Below are positions 23,395 to 34,300 of a stretch of DNA of 64,000 nt, in pieces; position 1 is the stretch's first letter; each line of letters begins with the position of its first letter. This DNA is from Pontibacter ramchanderi (lineage in GTDB: Bacteria > Bacteroidota > Bacteroidia > Cytophagales > Hymenobacteraceae): assembly GCF_002846395.1 (NCBI RefSeq), contig NZ_PJMU01000001.1:992001-1056000 (forward strand), read 5' to 3'. The translations under genes were made by a program, and so were the position numbers. The notes beneath the pieces are model-generated. The model saw only the letters and a list, made by a program, of their open reading frames with translations, made no database searches and was not told where the DNA came from.

Positions 23395-26300
23395 ATGAAA
23401 CTAAAATTACACTTCCTGCTATTGATCATACTGAATTGCTGCTTTGTAACAACAGTAACAGCCCAACAGCCAACGCTTGAGTGGTCCAAGCGCTTCAACG
23501 GGAAAGATAATACTTTGGATAGAGTAATAGCGGTGGTTGTGGATGCGAAGGGGAACAGCTATGTGACAGGTACGAGTGAGTTTAGCTGGATTGCCACAGT
23601 GAAATATTCACCTTCTGGAGAGCAACTTTGGGAAGTGCTGGTAAAGGATTATTCAGAGGCCGTGGCCATCGCCGTGGATTCCGCTGGTGGTGTCTTTGTA
23701 ACGGGTAAGAAGTTCAATAGCGAGTCCAGCTCCGATTTTATCACCATTCGCTATGATGCTGCCACAGGCTTAGAAACATGGACTAGTCGTTACGACGGCC
23801 CCGGTAGTGGTCGTGACGAACCGGCCGCTATTGCCGTTGATAATTTGGGTGGTGTCTATGTCACTGGTTACAGCCGCGACCCCAACATGGCCTCCGACTA
23901 CACCACAATTCGCTATGATGCTGCCACAGGCCAGGAATCTTGGGTGCGGCATTACAAGGACCTGGGCGGTAGGCAAAGCGTGGCCGCGGCCATTGCCACA
24001 GACAACCGAGGTGGAATTTACATCACCGGCCGAAGCTACAGTGAAGACTACGTATATCAAGCTACTACTATTCGGTATGACGCGGCTACCGGTGAGGAAT
24101 CCTGGATCGGCCAATATAATGAGTCCGAGAATAGCGACCACATTGGAACAGCAATCGCTGTTGACGATAAAGGTGGAGTTTATATAACTGGTTACATTAA
24201 AACAAGAGACTATGGCAATATCAGCTACCCTACGTTTGACTACCTTACCGTCCGCTTTGATGCAGCTACAGGAGAGCAAACCTGGGCCAGGCGCTACGAT
24301 GGTCCTGATAGCGACGACGACATCGCTGGAGCTATCGCCGTAGACAACTCAGGAGGAGTATTCGTTACCGGCTACAGTCGAAGCAGGGAATTTGTTGCTG
24401 ACTACACTACCATCCGCTATGACGCCGCCACCGGTGAAGAAGTATGGGTTCGCCATTACAACGGGCCCGACAACAACTCTGACGAAGCCATGGACATCGC
24501 CGTTGACAACCGTGGAGGTGTCTACGTTACTGGCTACAGCTACAGGTACGAAAGCGACTCACCTGATGCTAAATATGTTATCATTCGCTACTCCGCTGCT
24601 ACAGGGCAGGAGGATTGGGTTAACCACATAGATTCTTTTCATTCTTTCGGAACAGAAGCCAGTGCTATTGCCATTGACAATCAAGGGGGAGTATACATCG
24701 TTGGCACCAACATCGCCACTAATACTACTTTTGACCTTGACTATGTCACTGCACGCTATGCCGCCGAAACCGGAGAAGAGACTTGGATTAATCGTTATAA
24801 CAGAGTTACAAATACCTCTGACATCGCGTTTGCAGTGGTAGTGGATGCAAAAGGAAACAGCTATGTGACTGGCTCTAGCCCAAAGGATGGTTCTGAAAGG
24901 ATCACTACTGTGAAATACTCCCCAACCGGGCAACAACTTTGGGTGAGGCAGGTTGAAGAGAACTCTAAGGCCATTGCCCTTGCTGTCGATAACCGTGGGG
25001 GCGTATTTGTCACTGGTTTAAGACATAACGAAGCAAGCTCAACCACCGTCACGGTACGCTATGATGCTAACACGGGAGAAGAGGTCTGGAAAAGCCTATA
25101 TAAATGGCCTGACAGCCATTCTGAAACTGGTATGCCCACTGCCATTGCTGTTGACAGCGTCGGTGGCGTCTATGTTACCGGTTATAATTTTGGTGACGGA
25201 GACAGCGATGACACTTCTCCCGACTTTCTCACCATTCGCTACGATGCCGCTACAGGGGAGCAGACATGGACTAAACTTTACGACGGACCTGAAAATGGTT
25301 ATGATCGGGCCACTGCTATCGCTGCCGATAATCATGGTGGAATTTACGTCACCGGGTACAGTATAAATGGCACATTTACAAATACAGTTTACACTACTAT
25401 TCGCTATGAGGCTGCTACAGGGCAAGAAGCCTGGATCCGGCACTACGACGGACCTGATAGCAACGATAATTTAGCCACTGCCATAGCGGTCGACAGAGGC
25501 TCAGTTTATGTTACAGGCTTCAGTGGCTACACTAATAGCAGCTACGCTACCGTTCGCTATGACGCAGCTACGGGAGAGGAGATTTGGGCCAGACACTATA
25601 AAGAAGGACCAAAGGAGGCGTCTGCTGAGCCTGTGGCCATTGCAGTAGATGATCAGGGAGGTCTTTTTGTCACCGGCAATACCTTCACCTATAGCGATGA
25701 AGGTGATTTGGTCTTTTCCGAACACACAACTATCCGCTATGAGTCGGGCACAGGAGAGAGGTCATGGGCGAGCAGCTACAAAGAATCTGGCAGATCTTTA
25801 GATCATGCCTCTGCCATGGTTATTGATAATAAGGGCGGCGTCTATGTAAGTGGTCACAGTTACAGCAGCGACACTGGCTTTGACCTTATGATTATTCATT
25901 ACGACTCCTATACTGGAGAGAAGGTGTGGGTCGAGCACTATGACGCAGGCAGCGATGATAGGGCAGTAGATCTTGCCCTGGACAGTACCGGCAATGTGAT
26001 CGTCACCGGATACAGTTACTCGCCCGAGACAAATTTCGACTTCCTCACCCAGAAGTACAGTCGGGAAACTATCTGCCCCACCCTGCCCGATGCCGCCATC
26101 CGTGGTGGCTCCACAGTCAGAGTAGGCACTGATAACTCCACCTATTCCCTCTCCACCCCTGGTGCTACCGCCTTTATCTGGAGCATCACAGACCCTGAAG
26201 GTAAAACCTACACTTCCTTCACCGGACAAGGCACCGCTGCGATCAGGGTTAACTGGCCTTCGGAGCCCGAGATGTATAAGGTGAGTGTTTCGTACAGCGC

Positions 26301-27180
26301 AGGCCAAGACTGTTCTGCCAGGAAGGCAGTTACCTATGTACATGTTTTTGATGAGGAAGCCGGCTTTGTCACCGGCGGGGGCTGGACCCACTCCCCCGCT
26401 GCCCCGGCCCATGAGTGGATGCGCACTGAAGGCAAGGCCTATTGGGGAGTCGGTGCCAAGTATAAGGCAGGTCAGCAGGTGCAGACGCAGGGCTCTCTCA
26501 TGCTGCTTTTGGAGAGTAATAAATATGTTTTCCGCAGCACCAACACGACCGAAGGCTCACTGGTGATAGCCGACAACAGGGCTTACTATACTGGAACTGG
26601 CGTCCTTACCCGCACCGACAATTCGGGCAGCATGACCGCTGACCAACGTCGCTTCGCCTACCTGGTATCAGCCGTGGACGGGGACATGAAGGGAGGCAAA
26701 GGCAAAAAGAGCAGGCAACCTGACCGGCTGCGTATCCTGGTCTGGGAGGTCAACAAGGACGGCAGCCGGGGCCAGGTAGTGTACGACAACCAGCTGGCCT
26801 GCCCCGGGCAGGAGCTCAACGCCCCAGCGTGCCAGCCTATTAGTGGGGGCAACATCACCATCCACAAGAAGGGCTTGAAGAGCGAGCTCAGTCTGCTTGC
26901 CGCTAGCCTTCAGGCAGAGAGCGGGGGCCTGTCGGCCCACCCTACCGCCTTCTCCGAGAGCACCACCCTCTCCTTTACCCTCGAGCGTGACGCAGACTAC
27001 AGCCTCGAGCTCTACGACCTGAAGGGCGCCCTGGTCAGGAAAGTGGCCGAAGGCACGGCCCGAGCCGGCCGCAGGACCGAGCACGAGCTGGTGGCTGAGG
27101 GGCTACCGCAGGGACTCTACCTCATCAGGCTCTCCACCGGATCCGAGGTGCAGACCGCAAAAATCATCGTGCAACAATAA
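23395..27180 (+). CDS. Giant secreted SBBP-repeat beta-propeller protein with type IX sorting domain
   Basis: The 1261-residue protein has a signal peptide (residues 1-25, ending TVTAQQ) and 16 tandem repeats of about 50-58 residues between about 30 and 895. The repeat reads roughly AIAVDNxGGVYVTGYS...YxTIRYDAATGEExWVRxYDGP, the SBBP propeller-blade pattern. Units 1 and 9 share a distinct subtype (VVDAKGNSYVTG, VKYSPSGEQLW), so the array is 8+8. A PKD/Ig-like linker, a SprB-like FVTGGGW segment and a type A type IX sorting domain (last ~80 residues, GLPQGLYLIRLSTG) follow. It should be exported to the cell surface or released. Substrate or partner is unknown. A paralog follows after 84 bases. 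Confidence 0.93.
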   Translation: MKLKLHFLLLIILNCCFVTTVTAQQPTLEWSKRFNGKDNTLDRVIAVVVDAKGNSYVTGTSEFSWIATVKYSPSGEQLWEVLVKDYSEAVAIAVDSAGGVFVTGKKFNSESSSDFITIRYDAATGLETWTSRYDGPGSGRDEPAAIAVDNLGGVYVTGYSRDPNMASDYTTIRYDAATGQESWVRHYKDLGGRQSVAAAIATDNRGGIYITGRSYSEDYVYQATTIRYDAATGEESWIGQYNESENSDHIGTAIAVDDKGGVYITGYIKTRDYGNISYPTFDYLTVRFDAATGEQTWARRYDGPDSDDDIAGAIAVDNSGGVFVTGYSRSREFVADYTTIRYDAATGEEVWVRHYNGPDNNSDEAMDIAVDNRGGVYVTGYSYRYESDSPDAKYVIIRYSAATGQEDWVNHIDSFHSFGTEASAIAIDNQGGVYIVGTNIATNTTFDLDYVTARYAAETGEETWINRYNRVTNTSDIAFAVVVDAKGNSYVTGSSPKDGSERITTVKYSPTGQQLWVRQVEENSKAIALAVDNRGGVFVTGLRHNEASSTTVTVRYDANTGEEVWKSLYKWPDSHSETGMPTAIAVDSVGGVYVTGYNFGDGDSDDTSPDFLTIRYDAATGEQTWTKLYDGPENGYDRATAIAADNHGGIYVTGYSINGTFTNTVYTTIRYEAATGQEAWIRHYDGPDSNDNLATAIAVDRGSVYVTGFSGYTNSSYATVRYDAATGEEIWARHYKEGPKEASAEPVAIAVDDQGGLFVTGNTFTYSDEGDLVFSEHTTIRYESGTGERSWASSYKESGRSLDHASAMVIDNKGGVYVSGHSYSSDTGFDLMIIHYDSYTGEKVWVEHYDAGSDDRAVDLALDSTGNVIVTGYSYSPETNFDFLTQKYSRETICPTLPDAAIRGGSTVRVGTDNSTYSLSTPGATAFIWSITDPEGKTYTSFTGQGTAAIRVNWPSEPEMYKVSVSYSAGQDCSARKAVTYVHVFDEEAGFVTGGGWTHSPAAPAHEWMRTEGKAYWGVGAKYKAGQQVQTQGSLMLLLESNKYVFRSTNTTEGSLVIADNRAYYTGTGVLTRTDNSGSMTADQRRFAYLVSAVDGDMKGGKGKKSRQPDRLRILVWEVNKDGSRGQVVYDNQLACPGQELNAPACQPISGGNITIHKKGLKSELSLLAASLQAESGGLSAHPTAFSESTTLSFTLERDADYSLELYDLKGALVRKVAEGTARAGRRTEHELVAEGLPQGLYLIRLSTGSEVQTAKIIVQQ
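26958..27162 (+). repeat. Type IX sorting-domain cassette, copy 1
   Basis: These 205 bases match 30756-30960 with four mismatches by hand alignment, although the propeller parts of the two genes have diverged strongly. The cassette encodes the C-terminal sorting domain. Confidence 0.9.
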
Positions 27181-27264
27181 CACGAGCTATCGCCGGACCT
27201 GCTGCTATCTGAATTATTCGTCGGTTGAGCCCGCAAGAGATCTATTTACCAAACCATATCCGTT

Positions 27265-30200
27265 ATGAGAACAAAATTATTATACGCAATCCTCCTCCTC
27301 TACCCCTTCAGCATAGCGGCCTTGGCCCAACAGCCGACACTGGAGTGGGCAAAAAGTTATGAGGGAGTTTCAACTACACACGATTATGCAAAAGCTATAG
27401 CCGTGGATGCGCAAGGCAACAGTTATGTACTTGGCAACAGTGGTGTAGGAGATTATATGTACAAGATGACTACTATGAAATACTCTCCTTCCGGAGAGCT
27501 GCTTTGGTCAACGCAGGCAGAGGGATTTGTTCAGGGCGCAGCCATTACCCTTGATGATGTAGGTGGAGTGTATGTAACGGGAACAAGTGGGATTCAAGAA
27601 TTTGATGTATCTTCTGCTAACTACACGACCATCCGTTACGATGCCGCTACAGGAATGCAGACTTGGATACAACATTACAATGGTCCTGCACAGAAAGATG
27701 ACTATGCCGTTTCCATTGCGGCTGATAAAGCAGGCGGTGTTTACGTGACAGGTAGTAGTAACAGCGCACCTGGTGAATATGACTCTAGCTCTGACTATGC
27801 CACTATCCGCTACGATGCAGCAACAGGAGAACAAACATGGGTACAGCGGTACGATAACCCTACTGGCAGCAATGATGTTGCAAGCGCTATTGCTATTGGT
27901 GCAGATGGAAGCATATTTGTAACGGGAACAAGCGATCAATCGAACACTACCATAAGGTATAATGCTACTGGTCAGGAAATATGGATAGGAAAGTACAGTG
28001 CCCCGGCTGGCAGCTCAATGATAACTACCGCACTGGCTGTAGACGAAAATGGAGTATACATAACCGGTACGAGACCTATTGATGATGGTACCGACTATGC
28101 GACTTTGCGGTATGACCTGAATACAGGAGAGTTATCCTGGGCTGTGTATTATGATGGACCTGCCAAAGGCAATGATCAGGCAATTGCTATTGCCCTTGAC
28201 AAGGCTGGAGGGGTTTACATAACAGGCACAAGCGGTAATAGCAACTCATATGACGCTGGCCAGGACTTAACAACTATCCGATACGACGCTGCTTCCGGAA
28301 AGGAGAAGTGGGTTCAGCGCTATGGAGGCTCTGAAGATGCACGGAGTCAGGGTATCGCAATAGCCGCTGATGAAGCAGGGGCCGTATTCGTAACTGGCTC
28401 TAATGAAGGAGAGTCCGTTACGATTCGCTACGAAGCCAGTACAGGGAACAAAATATGGGAGCAACGCTACAAAAGCGCTACTGCTACAGCACTTGCTTTT
28501 GATGAAGCCAATGGACTATACGTAACGGGCACCAATACAGATGTTGCCAATAGTGATATAGTAACAATCAGGTATGTTGCTGCCACAGGAGTACAAAGCT
28601 GGGTCAGTCGATATGACGGAACCGGTCATACTTTCGACTTTCCTGTCTCTGTAGCTGTGGATACAGAAGGTAATACCTACGTCACAGGCTCGAGCTCCTT
28701 CCCCGGATCAGGTCCTATCACTATAGCTACAGTTAAATACTCTCCCTCTGGAGAACAGTTGTGGGCAACGCGATACAGTGGGTACGCTAGTGCAAGAGCA
28801 ATTGCTATAGATAATAAAGGCGGAGTTTACGTTACGGGCGAGAGTTATGGCAATGATCCAAGTGGTTTCATAGCAGAAGACTTTATCACCATCAGGTATG
28901 ATGCTGTAACTGGGCAACAGACTTGGGCCAATCTATACGATGGTCCAGCCGGAGATATGGATGGAGCTGTAGATGTAGCAGTAGACGACGCAGATGGGAT
29001 TTATGTGACCGGATACAGTTACAGCGGTGAGCTTTCCCAGTATAGCGCTGATTATGCAACCATCAAGTACCATGCAACAACAGGAGAACTAATTTGGTCC
29101 CAACACTTCAGCGGCCCTGATTTCAATTATGATTTTCCTAGAGCTATTGCCATTGATAAGTCGGGTGGTGTCTTTATAACAGGAGTTACTAGCAATAATC
29201 TGGGTAACCAGGATATTGCAACTATACGTTATGATGCAGCATCCGGAAAGCAGACATGGGTAAACCTATATGGTGACTCCAACAGCTACGATGACGTTAG
29301 CAATTTGGCTCTAGACACAGAGGGCAGTGTATATATAGTTGGCTCCACTCGTGATGATTATGCCATAGTTCGCTTCGAAACTACTACTGGAAAAATATTA
29401 TGGGACAAGCACTATGATGTAAGCAGCGGGCATGCAGATAAAGCTACAGCCATTGCTGTAGATGAGGAAAACGGTATCTACGTAACCGGTTGGACCGAAG
29501 GCAAGGGATCTAACTTTGTTACAATTCGGCTGAAGCCCAGCTCAGGTGAACTAGAGTGGAACAACTATTCCAACCCATCCGATGAAAGATTCAATATTCC
29601 CACAGCGATGAGTGTGGACAACATTGGAGGGCTTTATATTACCGGATTCAGCTATAGCAATAGTAATCCCGATGAACCGAATCATAGTATGATAACTGCG
29701 CGTTACCATACAGCTACAGGAGAACAAATATGGATCGAGCGCTATGCAGCTAGCAGTGCCAGAGGAGTAGACCTGGCCCTCGACGGCTTTGGCAATGTGA
29801 TTGTCAGTGGCTACAGTCAACATCCTGACACCGGTTTCGATTTCCTGACCGTAAAGTACAGCCAGGATGGGGCGTGCCCTGCGCTGGCCGCAGCCCCCGT
29901 CTCGGGCTACAGCACCGTCTCGGCCGGCCTTTCGAAAGCGGCCTACTCCCTCGCCGCCCCCGGCGCCACCTCCCTTGCCTGGAGTATCACAGACCCTGAA
30001 GGCAACCTCTACAGCGACTTCTCCGGCCAGGGCACTTCCTCGATCAGGGTGGACTGGCCGCGTGAGCCGGAGGTCTACAAAATCAGCGTCTCCTACTCCT
30101 CCGGCGAGAGCTGCCCCGCCACCACGGCCACCAGGTACGTCTTCGTCCACGACCCGGCAGCCGGCTTTGTCACCGGCGGGGGCTGGTCCGACTCGCCCCT

Positions 30201-30978
30201 TCGCCCTGAGCTGGAGCTCATGCGGCAGGGGGGCAGCGCCTGGTGGGCCTTCGCCGCCCGCTACGCCAGCACCCCCCGCTCCAGCGCGGGCAGCCCGGTG
30301 CAGGGAACCCTGCTGCTCGCACTCGAGAGCGGCCACACCTTCCGCGCCGCCTCCGTGGAGGAGGGCTCGCTGGTCATCGCCGGCGACAGGGCCTACTTCA
30401 CCGGCACCGGCAAGCTGACCCGAAGAGGCGCCGCGGGCGGGCCGGAGACCGACCCGCGCCGCCTGGCCTATCTGGTCTCGGCCGTGGACGGGCAGCTGGA
30501 GAAGCCCAGGGAGGAGGACCGCCTGCGCCTGGTGATCTGGGTGCTGCGCGAGGACGGCAGCCGGGGCGAGACGCTCTACGACAACCAGCTGGCCTGCCCC
30601 GGCCAGGACCTCAACGCCCCAGCCTGCCAGCAGATCGACCGCGGCTCGATCGTCATCCACCGCCAAGGCATCAGGAGCGTCAGCGACCTGTTTGCCACTG
30701 CCACAGTGGAGCCAAAGGCGCAGGGGCTCACCGCCTACCCCACTGCCTTCTCCCAGAGCACCACCCTCTCCTTTACCCCCGAGCGTGACGCAGACTACAG
30801 CCTCGAGCTCTACGACCTGAAGGGCGCCCTGGTCAGGAAAGTGGCCGAGGGCTCGGCCCGAACCGGCCGCAGGACCGAGCACGAGCTGGTGGCTGAGGGG
30901 CTACCGCAGGGACTCTACCTCATCAGGCTCTCCACCGGATCCGAGGTGCAGACCGCAAAAGTTATTGTTGAAAAATAA
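27265..30978 (+). CDS. Paralogous giant SBBP-repeat propeller protein with type IX sorting domain
   Basis: The 1237-residue product has the same plan as the gene before it: signal peptide (ending AALAQQ), 16 repeats (about residues 30-870), with unit 9 restarting the array (VDTEGNTYVTGSS, VKYSPSGEQLW), then the Ig-like linker, FVTGGGW segment and type A sorting domain. Repeats here more often read VYVTGTSG. The first 2.6 kb is markedly more AT-rich than the last kilobase (from about 29860), where GC is so high that a 443-codon antisense frame is open by chance. It probably arose by duplication with its neighbour. The two may be co-transcribed (84-base gap). A hairpin terminator follows at 31241. 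Confidence 0.93.
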   Translation: MRTKLLYAILLLYPFSIAALAQQPTLEWAKSYEGVSTTHDYAKAIAVDAQGNSYVLGNSGVGDYMYKMTTMKYSPSGELLWSTQAEGFVQGAAITLDDVGGVYVTGTSGIQEFDVSSANYTTIRYDAATGMQTWIQHYNGPAQKDDYAVSIAADKAGGVYVTGSSNSAPGEYDSSSDYATIRYDAATGEQTWVQRYDNPTGSNDVASAIAIGADGSIFVTGTSDQSNTTIRYNATGQEIWIGKYSAPAGSSMITTALAVDENGVYITGTRPIDDGTDYATLRYDLNTGELSWAVYYDGPAKGNDQAIAIALDKAGGVYITGTSGNSNSYDAGQDLTTIRYDAASGKEKWVQRYGGSEDARSQGIAIAADEAGAVFVTGSNEGESVTIRYEASTGNKIWEQRYKSATATALAFDEANGLYVTGTNTDVANSDIVTIRYVAATGVQSWVSRYDGTGHTFDFPVSVAVDTEGNTYVTGSSSFPGSGPITIATVKYSPSGEQLWATRYSGYASARAIAIDNKGGVYVTGESYGNDPSGFIAEDFITIRYDAVTGQQTWANLYDGPAGDMDGAVDVAVDDADGIYVTGYSYSGELSQYSADYATIKYHATTGELIWSQHFSGPDFNYDFPRAIAIDKSGGVFITGVTSNNLGNQDIATIRYDAASGKQTWVNLYGDSNSYDDVSNLALDTEGSVYIVGSTRDDYAIVRFETTTGKILWDKHYDVSSGHADKATAIAVDEENGIYVTGWTEGKGSNFVTIRLKPSSGELEWNNYSNPSDERFNIPTAMSVDNIGGLYITGFSYSNSNPDEPNHSMITARYHTATGEQIWIERYAASSARGVDLALDGFGNVIVSGYSQHPDTGFDFLTVKYSQDGACPALAAAPVSGYSTVSAGLSKAAYSLAAPGATSLAWSITDPEGNLYSDFSGQGTSSIRVDWPREPEVYKISVSYSSGESCPATTATRYVFVHDPAAGFVTGGGWSDSPLRPELELMRQGGSAWWAFAARYASTPRSSAGSPVQGTLLLALESGHTFRAASVEEGSLVIAGDRAYFTGTGKLTRRGAAGGPETDPRRLAYLVSAVDGQLEKPREEDRLRLVIWVLREDGSRGETLYDNQLACPGQDLNAPACQQIDRGSIVIHRQGIRSVSDLFATATVEPKAQGLTAYPTAFSQSTTLSFTPERDADYSLELYDLKGALVRKVAEGSARTGRRTEHELVAEGLPQGLYLIRLSTGSEVQTAKVIVEK
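30756..30960 (+). repeat. Type IX sorting-domain cassette, copy 2
   Basis: It is nearly identical in DNA to 26958-27162 (four mismatches in 205 bases), then the two genes differ again in their last few codons (IIVQQ against VIVEK). Confidence 0.9.
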
Positions 30979-31240
30979 ACACCTTTTAACCATTTATACC
31001 AATAGTCATTAAAGTACAGACATTACTGGCTGTTTGGATAACAAACGGAGAAAGTAGCTTCTGCCTGCCACACTTTGATTACACATTCCAGATCAATGAT
31101 TAGTACTGGTACAAGCAAGTGACTCGAGGCTAACGAAAAATACAGCATAAAAAGGGTGCTCTTATTATACCTGAAGCAGCCTTTTCAGGATGACAATTAA
31201 GCAGGCAGCCTCCATCAGAATCCAACTGGTATAGGTATAA

Positions 31241-31275
31241 AAAAGCCCCGTCCGTTTGGCCGGGGCTTACTTTTA
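31241..31275. terminator. Bidirectional terminator between propeller and efflux genes
   Basis: GCCCCGTCC (31245-31253) and GGCCGGGGC (31258-31266), loop GTTT, with one G-T pair; A run before and T-rich sequence after. It serves the convergent propeller and RND genes. It differs from the hairpin at 22720-22759 by one base in the 22-base core. The rest of spacer 30979-31327 shows only a GGTATA doublet at 31228-31239. Confidence 0.88.
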
Positions 31276-31327
31276 TACTGGGTCAAAAAGTCTTTTGCCC
31301 TTGGTCTAATAGTCCTTTGTCAAAAAA

Positions 31328-34300
31328 TCAGGTATTCACATAAGCTGGATCGCCCCCGTCGTCACCCGGCATGGTACCGCCTTTGGCACGGAGCTCAGCC
31401 AGCCCTTTCTTACCGTAGGCGATGCGGGTGATCACTACGTAAAGCACCGGCACCACAAAAATGGCCAGGAACGTGGCGGCCAGCATACCGCCGATCACCA
31501 CCCAGCCAATGGTTTGGCGCGAGATGGCGCCGGCACCCGAGGCCAGCGCCAGCGGCACCACCCCTAGGATAAAGGCCAGCGAGGTCATGATGATCGGGCG
31601 CAGACGCAGCTTCACGGCTTCTATGGTCGCTTCGATCAGCTCCATACCCCGATCCACGCGTTCCTTGGCAAACTCCACGATCAGGATAGCGTTCTTGGCC
31701 GCCAGACCGATCAGGGTGATCATACCGATCTGGGCATACACGTTGTTGTCCAGCTTAGGGAGGAGCGTGAGGGCCAGAATAGCGCCGAACATACCCAGCG
31801 GAATGGCAAACAGGATCGAGAACGGCACGGACCAGCTCTCGTACAGCGCCGCCAGCAACAGGAGCACCAGTAGGATGGAAAGCGAGAAGATATAGATGGT
31901 GCTCGTGCCGGCCGCACGTTCTTCACGGCTCAGGCCGGTGAACTCGTAACCATAACCGGCAGGCAATACCTCTGCGGCCACTTCCTCCAGCGCGTCCAGC
32001 GCCTGACCACTACTGTAGCCCGGTGCTGCGCTGCCGTTGATGTCGACAGAACGGAAGAGGTTGTAGTGTGAGATCACCGCCGCGTTCTCTACAACACGGG
32101 AAGTAACCAAAGCACTCAACGGAACGGCTTCGCCCTGTCTGTTCATCACGTAGAACTGCTTCAGGCTTTCAATGTCCATACGGAAGGCGGTATCGGCCTG
32201 GGCCACAACCCTGAAGTTACGGCCGTAGCGGGTGAAGTCGTTCACGTAGCGGCTACCCATGTAGGTTGACATGGTCGCGTATACATCGGCCACGTTCACA
32301 CCCAGCCGCTTGGCTTTCTCGCGGTCCACATCCACATGGTAGCCCGGTGTTTTGGCCGTGAAGAAGCTGTAGGCCATCCCGATCTCAGGGCGGGCATTAG
32401 CGGCAGCCAGGAACTGGCCCATCACCTGCTCGAGCTCCTTCACGTCACCAGCTCTGCGCTGCTGCAGCACAAAGGTAAAACCACCCGTAGCACCCAGGCC
32501 AGGTATAGCCGGAGGCGCCACCAGACGCACGTTGGCTTCTTTTATACCTGCAATCTTCTGCTGCACTTCGGCCATCACCCCGTTCAGGTGCGAAGCCTCA
32601 TCCTGCCGCTGGTCCCAAGGCTCCAACTGCACAAAGAAAGTACCGCTGTTCGACTTAAACGAGAAGTTGATCGCGTTCAGACCTGCCACAGAGGTATAGT
32701 TACGGATCGCCTCCACAGAGCCCAGCTGCTTGCCAATTTCCTCCAGTATTTCGTTTGTTCGGGTCATCGAGGCACCTTCCGGCAACTCTACCGATACGAA
32801 CATACGACCTTCGTCTTCAGTAGGAATAAAGCCGGTTGGCTTGTTCACGAAAAGCCCGAAAGTACCCACATACAAACACACCAGTATGATCAGCACCAGC
32901 GGCGTTGCCTTGATGCTCTTGCGCACCCCCACAGAGTATCTGTCGGTGGTGCGGGCAAACCAGTTGTTGAAGTTGTAGAAAAACTTATTGATGCCCCGCG
33001 AGTCCTTGTTCACGTTCATCGGCTTGAGCATAATAGAACAGAGCGCCGGCGTGAGCGTAAGGGCCACAAAAGCAGAGATCAATACAGAGATTGCGATCGT
33101 GATGGCGAACTGCTGGTAAAGCCGGCCTACTATACCTGGTATGAATCCCACTGGTATAAACACCGCCGCCAGGATAAGGGCAATGGCAATAACCGGCGCC
33201 GTGATGTCTTTCATGGCCTTGCGGGTAGCCTCTTTTGCCGACAGCTTCTCATGGTCGATGTAATGCTGCACAGCCTCCACCACCACAATGGCGTCGTCTA
33301 CCACAATGCCGATGGAGAGCACGAATCCGAAGAGCGTGAGCGTGTTGATGGTGAAGCCCAGCGGAATGAAGAAAAGGAAGGTACCGATAATAGACACAGG
33401 TATAGCCAGGATCGGGATCAGGGTGGCGCGCCAGCTCTGCAGGAACAGGAACACCACCAATATCACCAGGATCAGGGCCTCTATCAGTGTCATCACTACC
33501 TCGTTGATCGACACCTGCACCACCGATACCGTCTCAAACGAAACCACATAGTCCACATCGGCCGGGAAAGACCTTTTCAGCTCATCCAGCGCAGCGTATA
33601 TACCTTCGGCCGTCTCCAGGGCGTTACTGCCCGGTGCCTGGTACAGCAGCATCATGGTAGCCGGGTTGCCGTTGATCTTGGACTGCCGTCCGTAGTCAAA
33701 ACGCCCGAATTCAATGCGGGCAACGTCGCGCAGGTATACGATGGAGCCATCAGCCGGATTGGTGCGCACAATGATGTTACCGAACTCCTCCTGGGTCTGC
33801 AGGCGGCCCGTCACCGTGATCGGGTACTGAAAGGCCTGTGTGCTATACTGCGGCGCACCACCCACTGTACCAGCTGCCACCTGCAGGTTTTGCTCCTGTA
33901 TGGCCGCCGTTATCTCGCTGGCTCCAATGTTATACTGGGCCAGTTTGTCGGGCTGCAGCCAAAGGCGCATACTGAAGTCCTGCCCGATGGAAGTAATATC
34001 CCCCACCCCGCTTACACGCATCAGCGCGTCTTTGATGTAAATGTTGGTGTAGTTGTCGAGGAACTGAATGTCGTGGGTGCGGTTCGGCGAGAAGATACCG
34101 ATTACCATCATGATACTCGGGTTTCGCTTTCGCACTGTCACCCCCAGTCGCCTTACCTCTTCCGGCAGCGTCGGCTGCGCAATGCTGGCCCGGTTCTGCA
34201 CATCCAGTGTCGCAATGTCAATGTCGGTCCCGATCTCAAAGGTCACGGACATGTTCATCTGGCCGGTGCTGGTGTTGGTGGAGGTGATGTACGCCATACC

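Noticed and set aside
29551..30882. A 443-codon minus-strand open frame over the end of the second propeller gene
   Set aside because: It follows from the very high GC content of the sorting-domain region; the product is a low-complexity Gly/Ala/Val sequence, and a shorter equivalent occurs antisense to the first copy of the cassette.
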